From: Phycisphaerales bacterium
GTDB lineage: Bacteria > Planctomycetota > Phycisphaerae > Phycisphaerales > UBA1924
DNA length: 64,000 nucleotides
Assembly (NCBI GenBank): GCA_020847535.1
Contig: JADLBU010000016.1
Span: 81,064 to 145,063 of the forward strand
Reading direction: 5' to 3'
Positions 59,383 to 64,000 of the stretch are shown one piece after another (within the stretch, counting starts at the first letter, position 1; every line of letters begins with the position of its first letter). Under the pieces are notes generated by a model. That model saw nothing but the letters and a program-made list of their open reading frames with translations. It ran no database searches and was not told the origin of the DNA. The position numbers and the translations under genes were made by a program.

Positions 59383-59421
59383 AAGAAAAACGCCCACCCG
59401 CGAGTCACCGCGAGCGGGCGC
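59383..59421 (-). terminator. rho-independent terminator of the sorted protein gene
   Basis: Minus strand: GCGCCCGCTCGCGG, loop, CGCGGGTGGGCG, then TTTTTCTTT. It lies about 110 bases behind the stop at 59531. Confidence 0.75.
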
Positions 59422-59530
59422 CACTCTTTCCCTTCACGAACACGCGCTCAACTCCTCGCCAGCGCATGGTTCGCTCTCTTCCGACCTCGATCTCCGCCAC
59501 AAACTCACCCCACACACTCACCTCGTCATC

Positions 59531-60391
59531 TCATCGCCGCCGCCGAGTCCCGGCGAGCATCAACCCGATGCCTGCCAATGCCCCCACCGAAGGACCCGGC
59601 ACCGGCTCTCCATAGATGAAGTCATCCATCGCCACCACATCCGTGGTCAGCCCGGTGTCCAGCAGCACACCGTCATCGATGCCCGCCCCGGCCGCTGTGT
59701 TCCCCGACACGATCCGCACGCGTTCGACCCGCTCCACATCAAACACCACACCCAGGAATGAGAAGCTCCCCTCCCCCACGGTTCCCGCCGGCACGAACTC
59801 CTTGGCGAGCAGGGCATCACCAGCCCCGTAGAACTCCATCCACGATGTGCTCCCCTGGTCGACATCCGTGAACACCACCCCGAACCCGTTCACGGTCGCC
59901 TTGCTCGTCGGGCTGATCGGAACCCGGAACAGCACATCCGTCACCGTGCTGCCATCGGCGATGAAGAGCCGCTGCCCGCTGAACGCGCCGAACTCGCTGT
60001 TGTAGGAAGCATTGATGCTCCCGTACCGCAGGTTCGGATCCGCCGGATTGCCTGGGTTGCGCTGGCTCACGAAGAACCCCGCACCCGGCGTCTCGAACAC
60101 CGCCCCGCGCAGCGCGTTGTTGTTGAAGAAGTTGCCCGGCATGTGGCCCGGATCCGCCGGGATCGCCGCCCCTTCCCAGTTGATCTCGCGCCGGCCCAGC
60201 GTGAACGGCCCGCCTCCGTTGCCGTGATTGGGATTCCCCACCGCGTTGCGGAAGCCATCCACCACCGACTGGATGCTCCCCGTCGTCGCATCCCCGCCCG
60301 CCGCGAACACGGTCGCCGCCGAGGCGCTCCCCGCGAACGACGCCACAACCGCCAAGCCCAACACGGACGTACTGATAGCCTTCGGACTCAT
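59531..60391 (-). CDS. exported protein with PEP-CTERM-like sorting tail
   Basis: A 286-residue protein: signal peptide (VLGLAVVASFAGSASA-AT), a beta-rich body with no named domain, and the ending VPGPSVGALAGIGLMLAGTR followed by three Arg. The end matches the PEP-CTERM layout with Pro-Gly-Pro. AAGGAG lies seven bases before ATG 60391. Confidence 0.82.
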   Translation of the reverse strand: MSPKAISTSVLGLAVVASFAGSASAATVFAAGGDATTGSIQSVVDGFRNAVGNPNHGNGGGPFTLGRREINWEGAAIPADPGHMPGNFFNNNALRGAVFETPGAGFFVSQRNPGNPADPNLRYGSINASYNSEFGAFSGQRLFIADGSTVTDVLFRVPISPTSKATVNGFGVVFTDVDQGSTSWMEFYGAGDALLAKEFVPAGTVGEGSFSFLGVVFDVERVERVRIVSGNTAAGAGIDDGVLLDTGLTTDVVAMDDFIYGEPVPGPSVGALAGIGLMLAGTRRRR

Positions 60392-60606
60392 CTCGATCTC
60401 CTTCGTGGAAACTGGATGGATCAGCCGCCCGATGCATTCAGGCGGCGACGGCGCTGCCCCGGAACTCCCACGGAATCCAGATGCGGCCTTGTCTTCTCCG
60501 CCCCCCGATGTCCCCCCTCCCGGCCCGCCTTGCACCCCTCCCCGGGAAATCTCACTACCACTCCCTCATACCATCCAAAGTTCACGAATTCCATCCGCCA
60601 GCGGCA

Positions 60607-61287
60607 ATGCCACCTTCACACCCCGACATCCCCAATGAGATGACCGGCACCGCGGCGTTCGCCGCGCCACCATCCCATGCGTCCGGGGATGTGCTCACCC
60701 CCGGAAAGTTCGCCGAGCTGTTCGAGGCCTCCTCCCGGACGCTGTGGTGCATCGCCGTCTCCATCCTCCGCGAACGCGAGCTCGCTCGCGACATCGTCCA
60801 GGAAAGCGCCATCATCGGGATGCGCAAGATCTCCGAGTTCGAACCCTCCACCAGCTTCACCGCCTGGATGGGCCAGATCGTCCGCTACACCGCCCTCAAC
60901 GAAGCCCGCCGCCGCACCCGCCGCCGCGAGAACGCCGGACCCGACGCCGCCGATCAGTCACCATCCCCGGCATCATCGTCACCCGATCCCGCGATGGGAG
61001 TGGGGGTCGCCGGTTTCGATGAACATGTCACCGCCGCCCTCAACGAACTCGAAGAGACGCCGCGAGCCTGCTTGCTCATGAAGATCATCCTGGGCCTGGA
61101 GTACAAGGACATCTCCGAAGCCCTGGGCATACCGGAAGGAACCGCGATGAGCCATGTTTTTCGGGCGCGCAAACTCCTGCGCTCCCGGTTGGCCGCCACG
61201 CACGGACCCGAGACCGACACGGGTTCAGCACGCGATCCCGAAACCTCGACCGGGACTCCATCTGGGGGAAGGAGGGCAAGGCAATGA
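60607..61287 (+). CDS. ECF-type RNA polymerase sigma factor (second)
   Basis: A 226-residue sigma-70 family protein: region 2 at about 48-100 (ARDIVQESAIIGMRKISEFE, FTAWMGQIVRYTALNEARRR) and region 4 (LEYKDISEALGIPEGTAMSH). The linker between them is Ser/Pro-rich and long (SPSPASSSPDPAMG), and the C-terminal 30 residues are Gly/Arg-rich. An ATG at 60640 is an alternative start. The stop overlaps the next gene by four bases (ATGA). Confidence 0.9.
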   Translation: MPPSHPDIPNEMTGTAAFAAPPSHASGDVLTPGKFAELFEASSRTLWCIAVSILRERELARDIVQESAIIGMRKISEFEPSTSFTAWMGQIVRYTALNEARRRTRRRENAGPDAADQSPSPASSSPDPAMGVGVAGFDEHVTAALNELEETPRACLLMKIILGLEYKDISEALGIPEGTAMSHVFRARKLLRSRLAATHGPETDTGSARDPETSTGTPSGGRRARQ

Positions 61288-62198
61288 CCGCCCCCCACAA
61301 CCCCCACAACCCCCACAACCCCCACAACTCCAACAACCGCCCCTGGAATGACATGCCCTGGGATGGCGATGCCGCCTCGCTCCTGCTCGAGCGCTACATC
61401 GATGGCGATCTCGAGGGCGATGAACTCGCCCAGATGGAAGCCCGTCTGCTCGCCGATCCCGCCCTCCGCGCCCAGATCGATCTCCAGTCCCGCATCGATT
61501 CCTCCCTCAAGCGCACACACGATGCGCTGGCGATCCCCATGCCCGCGATCCCGATCGACCTGGCCCGCGAACTCGCCGGCTCCCCCGCGATCTCCGACCG
61601 CGCCGACATCGCCCCAACTCCCACGACAACCGCAACTCCGACACCTACTCCCACGACATCCGCCACCGATGACGACTACGCCCCCGTCCCCATCCGGTTC
61701 CCCCTGAAGCGCTGGGTCACCTACGCCGCCGCCGCCGCGATCCTGCTCGCCGCCGCCGGACTGTTCCGCGCCTACTGGGATGCACGCGTCCCCGACTTCC
61801 GCCTTATGGAGCCGATCGCCATGTACGACAAGCTGGTCGCCGCCGGCTTCCAGCCCGCCGTCATCTGCAAGACCGAGCCCGAGTTCGCCCGCCTCGTCAA
61901 GGAAAAACTCGGCACCGCCCTGATCGCCAGCGCCACCCCCGGCATCGAGATCCTCGGCTGGGGCTATCAAGATGACTACGACGGCTCCCCCATCAGCCCC
62001 AAGACCATGATGCTCCTGACCCGCGTTGAGGGCCGCGAAGTCCTCATCCTCCTCGACCACGCTTCCCGGGACCGCACCCTCAAGGCCCCCCCGGGCTCCA
62101 ACAAAGCAATCTTCCGCCGCGAGGTCGGGCCCCTCATCACCTACGAGATCACCCCGTTCGCCGAGCCCCGCGTCCTCCCCACGCTCCGCGAGCCATGA
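61284..62198 (+). CDS. membrane protein, probable anti-sigma factor
   Basis: A 304-residue protein starting with four PHN repeats (from a CCCCCACAA array). The segment LERYIDGDLEGDELAQMEAR near residue 38 is the zinc-finger-less anti-sigma N-terminal helix bundle. A Thr/Pro-rich stretch, one membrane helix (WVTYAAAAAILLAAAGLF) and an outer domain of about 130 residues follow. Position and overlap with the sigma gene support the role. Confidence 0.75.
   Translation: MTAPHNPHNPHNPHNSNNRPWNDMPWDGDAASLLLERYIDGDLEGDELAQMEARLLADPALRAQIDLQSRIDSSLKRTHDALAIPMPAIPIDLARELAGSPAISDRADIAPTPTTTATPTPTPTTSATDDDYAPVPIRFPLKRWVTYAAAAAILLAAAGLFRAYWDARVPDFRLMEPIAMYDKLVAAGFQPAVICKTEPEFARLVKEKLGTALIASATPGIEILGWGYQDDYDGSPISPKTMMLLTRVEGREVLILLDHASRDRTLKAPPGSNKAIFRREVGPLITYEITPFAEPRVLPTLREP
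61292..61330. repeat. 9-bp tandem repeat inside the anti-sigma gene start
   Basis: Four to five units of CCCCCACAA, translated as repeated PHN. Confidence 0.75.
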
Positions 62199-62363
62199 CA
62201 GCCCCTCGCCGCGATTCGGCGTGCATTCGGGTCGCCATTGCGTATCCATATTGGATCCAGCGGGGCATACGTCTAAACTTCCGACCCTGCCCGGAATGCC
62301 GGGCGGATGCACTTTTTGCGTCTTACCCCGCACATCCACGCGGGCCTTGACCGGAGCCTTCCC

Positions 62364-63737
62364 ATGGCCGACACCGCCACCGCCGATCGCCCCAACAAAG
62401 TCACCGTCTCCGATGCCGGCCCCGCCCGCAAGAAGCTCTCCATCGAGATCCCCGCCGAGACCGTCGATGCCCATCTCAAGCAGCAGATGGACACGCTCGC
62501 CAACACCATCACGCTCCCGGGCTTCCGCCCCGGCCGCGTGCCGCGCAAGCTCGTCGAGAAGCGTTTCGGCTCCTCCGTCCGCGAGGAGGCCAAGAGCCGG
62601 CTGATCGGTGAGGCGTACCAGAAGGCGATCAAGGAGCACAACCTCCAGATCGTCGGTGATCCCGCCGCCGAGTCGCTCGCCGACCTGAAGCTCGCCGATG
62701 GCCAAGCGCTCTCCTTTGAGCTCGAAGTCGAGGTCGTCCCCGAGTTCGAGCTCCCCAACCTCGATGGCATCCCCGTCAAGAAGCCCACGCTCGAAGTCAC
62801 CGACCAGATGGTCGACGATGAGATCAAGAAGATCTGCATCAACGAGGGTGAGCTCGAGAACCGCGAAGCCCCCGAAGCCGGCGACTATGTCACCGGCCAC
62901 GGCGTCATGACCGGCAAGGATGGCGCTGAGTTCTACAACCTCAACGGCGCGGTCATCCAGGTCCCCACCGCCGACAAGAACGGCAAGGGCATGGTCCTGG
63001 GCGTCATGGTCGATGACTTCTCCAAGCAGCTCGGACTCCCCAAGCCCGGTGAGACCGCGACCATCAAGACCAAGGGCCCCGAGAACCACGAGGTCGAGAA
63101 GATCCGCGGCGCTGACCTGACCATCACCTTCAAGGTCGATCGCGTCGACCGCATCATTCCCGCCAAGCTCGCCGACATCGTCGCCCGCTACGGCTGGCCC
63201 GATGAGGCCAAGCTCCGCGAGTTCATCAAGAGCCGCCTCACCCAGAACGTCATCGTCCGCCAGCAGGTCGTGATGCGCCAGCAGGTCGCCAAGCACCTGG
63301 TCGAGAGCACCAAGATCGACCTGCCGCCCCGCATGGCCGCCTCGCAGGCCGCCCGCCTCCTCGAGCGCCAGCGGCTCGAACTCATGTACCGCGGGGTGGA
63401 TCCCCAGAAGATCGAGGAGCACCTCGCCGAGCTCCGCGCTGCCTCCGGCGCCAAGGCCAACAGCGAGCTCAAGATGTTCTTCATCCTCCACAAGGCCGCG
63501 AACAAGTTCGATGTCAAGGTCACCCAGGGCGATGTCGATCAGCGCATCCACCAGCTCGCCGCCGAGAACAACACCCGCCCCGAGCAGCTCAAGCAGGACC
63601 TCATGAAGTCCGGCCGCATCAACGGGATCGCCATGCAGATCCAGGAACACAAGGCGATGGATGCCATTGTCTCCCGCGCCAAGGTCGAGGAAGTCCCGGC
63701 CGAAGAGTTCGACAAGCTGATGAAGCAGTCGGCCTGA
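62364..63737 (+). CDS. tig: trigger factor
   Basis: Ribosome-associated chaperone and peptidyl-prolyl isomerase, 457 residues. The ribosome-binding N-domain carries the signature GFRPGRVPRKLVEKRFG near residues 53-69 (trigger factor GFRxGKxP motif). An FKBP-like PPIase domain (about 150-245) and a long helical C-terminal arm domain follow. GGAG lies eight bases before ATG 62364. A clear terminator follows. clpP/clpX, common neighbours, are not within the window. Confidence 0.95.
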   Translation: MADTATADRPNKVTVSDAGPARKKLSIEIPAETVDAHLKQQMDTLANTITLPGFRPGRVPRKLVEKRFGSSVREEAKSRLIGEAYQKAIKEHNLQIVGDPAAESLADLKLADGQALSFELEVEVVPEFELPNLDGIPVKKPTLEVTDQMVDDEIKKICINEGELENREAPEAGDYVTGHGVMTGKDGAEFYNLNGAVIQVPTADKNGKGMVLGVMVDDFSKQLGLPKPGETATIKTKGPENHEVEKIRGADLTITFKVDRVDRIIPAKLADIVARYGWPDEAKLREFIKSRLTQNVIVRQQVVMRQQVAKHLVESTKIDLPPRMAASQAARLLERQRLELMYRGVDPQKIEEHLAELRAASGAKANSELKMFFILHKAANKFDVKVTQGDVDQRIHQLAAENNTRPEQLKQDLMKSGRINGIAMQIQEHKAMDAIVSRAKVEEVPAEEFDKLMKQSA

Positions 63738-63764
63738 GCCCCCACAACCAACCGGTCCCCTCCC

Positions 63765-63796
63765 AAGACCCGGGCCCAAGCCCGGGTCTTTTCTTT
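63765..63796 (+). terminator. rho-independent terminator of tig
   Basis: AAGACCCGGGC, CCAA, GCCCGGGTCTT followed by TTCTTT; 28 bases behind the stop codon. Confidence 0.92.
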
Positions 63797-63828
63797 CAGA
63801 GCCGACCAGCGCAAGCCGGCGGTCGTGT
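63797..63828. repeat. palindrome, GAGCCG...CGGCGGTCGTG family
   Basis: TCAGAGCCGACCAGCGCAAG then CCGGCGGTCGTG, directly after the tig terminator. Confidence 0.7.
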
Positions 63829-63837
63829 GGCAACGAG

Positions 63838-64000
63838 TCACTCGGGTGGAGTGTGGCCGGCAGTGTGTTCAGAGTGCGGGGATGCGGTGCTCGCACCTTC
63901 GTTGGCGCCGACGATGTCGCGGATGAGGGAGGGGAGGAGGTTGGCGAGCCGGATGGTTTCTTCTGGTGGGAGCTTGGAGAAATCGATGCCGTGGAGGTCG
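63838..64000 (-). CDS. C-terminal part of an unknown protein (runs off the right edge)
   Basis: An open frame enters from base 64000 and ends at a TGA (63838-63840). The visible 53 residues begin DLHGIDFSKLPPEETIRLAN, continue with a helical LLPSLIRDIVGAN and end in a polar His/Ser/Pro tail. No family can be named from so little; codon use is like that of real genes here. Confidence 0.5.
   Translation of the reverse strand, partial: DLHGIDFSKLPPEETIRLANLLPSLIRDIVGANEGASTASPHSEHTAGHTPPE

Noticed and set aside
60954..63896. A 980-codon open frame on the minus strand across the sigma, anti-sigma and tig genes
   Set aside because: It is the antisense shadow of high-GC genes: almost no domain-like sequence, runs of Gly/Asp/Leu, and tig and sigma on the other strand are certain.
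1..64000. tRNA, rRNA or tmRNA genes
   Set aside because: I looked for T-loop (GGTTCGANNCC) and rRNA-like conserved stretches and found none; a small or odd RNA could still be missed by eye.

Overview
This is a high-GC chromosomal window from a planctomycete, most likely class Phycisphaerae. The evidence for this is: secreted proteins ending in a Pro-x-Pro, hydrophobic, Arg-Arg-Arg-Arg tail (a PEP-CTERM-like sorting signal); secreted beta-propellers ending in a Cys-bracketed 'GC-type' dockerin module; many ECF-sigma/anti-sigma pairs and DUF-type families; and abundant palindromic repeats with no rRNA or tRNA. About 60 protein genes are called. Two are cut by the window edges: a DUF4062 protein at the left and an unknown C-terminus at the right.

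Layout. 1-10 kb: DUF4062 protein, SAM methyltransferase, Y-family DNA polymerase, P-loop ATPase, adenylate-kinase-like protein, CvpA-like protein, acpP-fabF, a DUF1444 protein. 9.6-13 kb: transposase scrap, stand-alone L7/L12 C-terminal-domain protein, GNAT, membrane proteins, and a REP-associated transposase (RAYT) gene with a nonsense codon and inverted REP copies on either side. 13-21 kb: methylmalonyl-CoA mutase large subunit, HAF-repeat propeller, PLP decarboxylase and two secreted proteins. 21-31 kb: plsY, panB, HtrA protease, coiled-coil membrane protein, aldose 1-epimerase, tandem DUF1801 pair. 31-46 kb: BNR propeller lipoprotein, methyltransferase, hicA-hicB directly behind a TPP-riboswitch-controlled thiC, DinB and GNAT proteins, a MITE-like element, a right-handed beta-helix protein, pirin, a deoxyhypusine-synthase-like protein and three small proteins. 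46-64 kb: M60 peptidase, sorted secreted proteins, two ECF sigma/anti-sigma pairs, a serine hydrolase, a secreted metalloprotease, tag, a second DinB protein, ohr, polyprenyl synthase, a His/Asp-rich exported carbonic anhydrase and trigger factor.

The gene content is ordinary: fatty-acid (acpP, fabF, plsY), pantothenate (panB), thiamine (thiC) and isoprenoid metabolism, envelope proteases and chaperones, and many exported surface proteins. What is unusual is the repeat biology. At least nine loci carry degenerate 7-bp tandem repeats whose unit differs from locus to locus, usually touching a start or stop codon. Two unrelated enzymes (the mutase and the decarboxylase) carry nearly the same heptamer block translated in the same frame. 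The decarboxylase also carries a second, different dispersed palindrome in frame. Several palindrome families and one nested MITE-like element are scattered through the window, together with the RAYT gene that could have mobilised one of them. Some of the repeats resemble known classes (cyanobacterial STRR heptamers, REP/RAYT systems, protein-embedded palindromic elements). The combination seen here is the best candidate for something undescribed.
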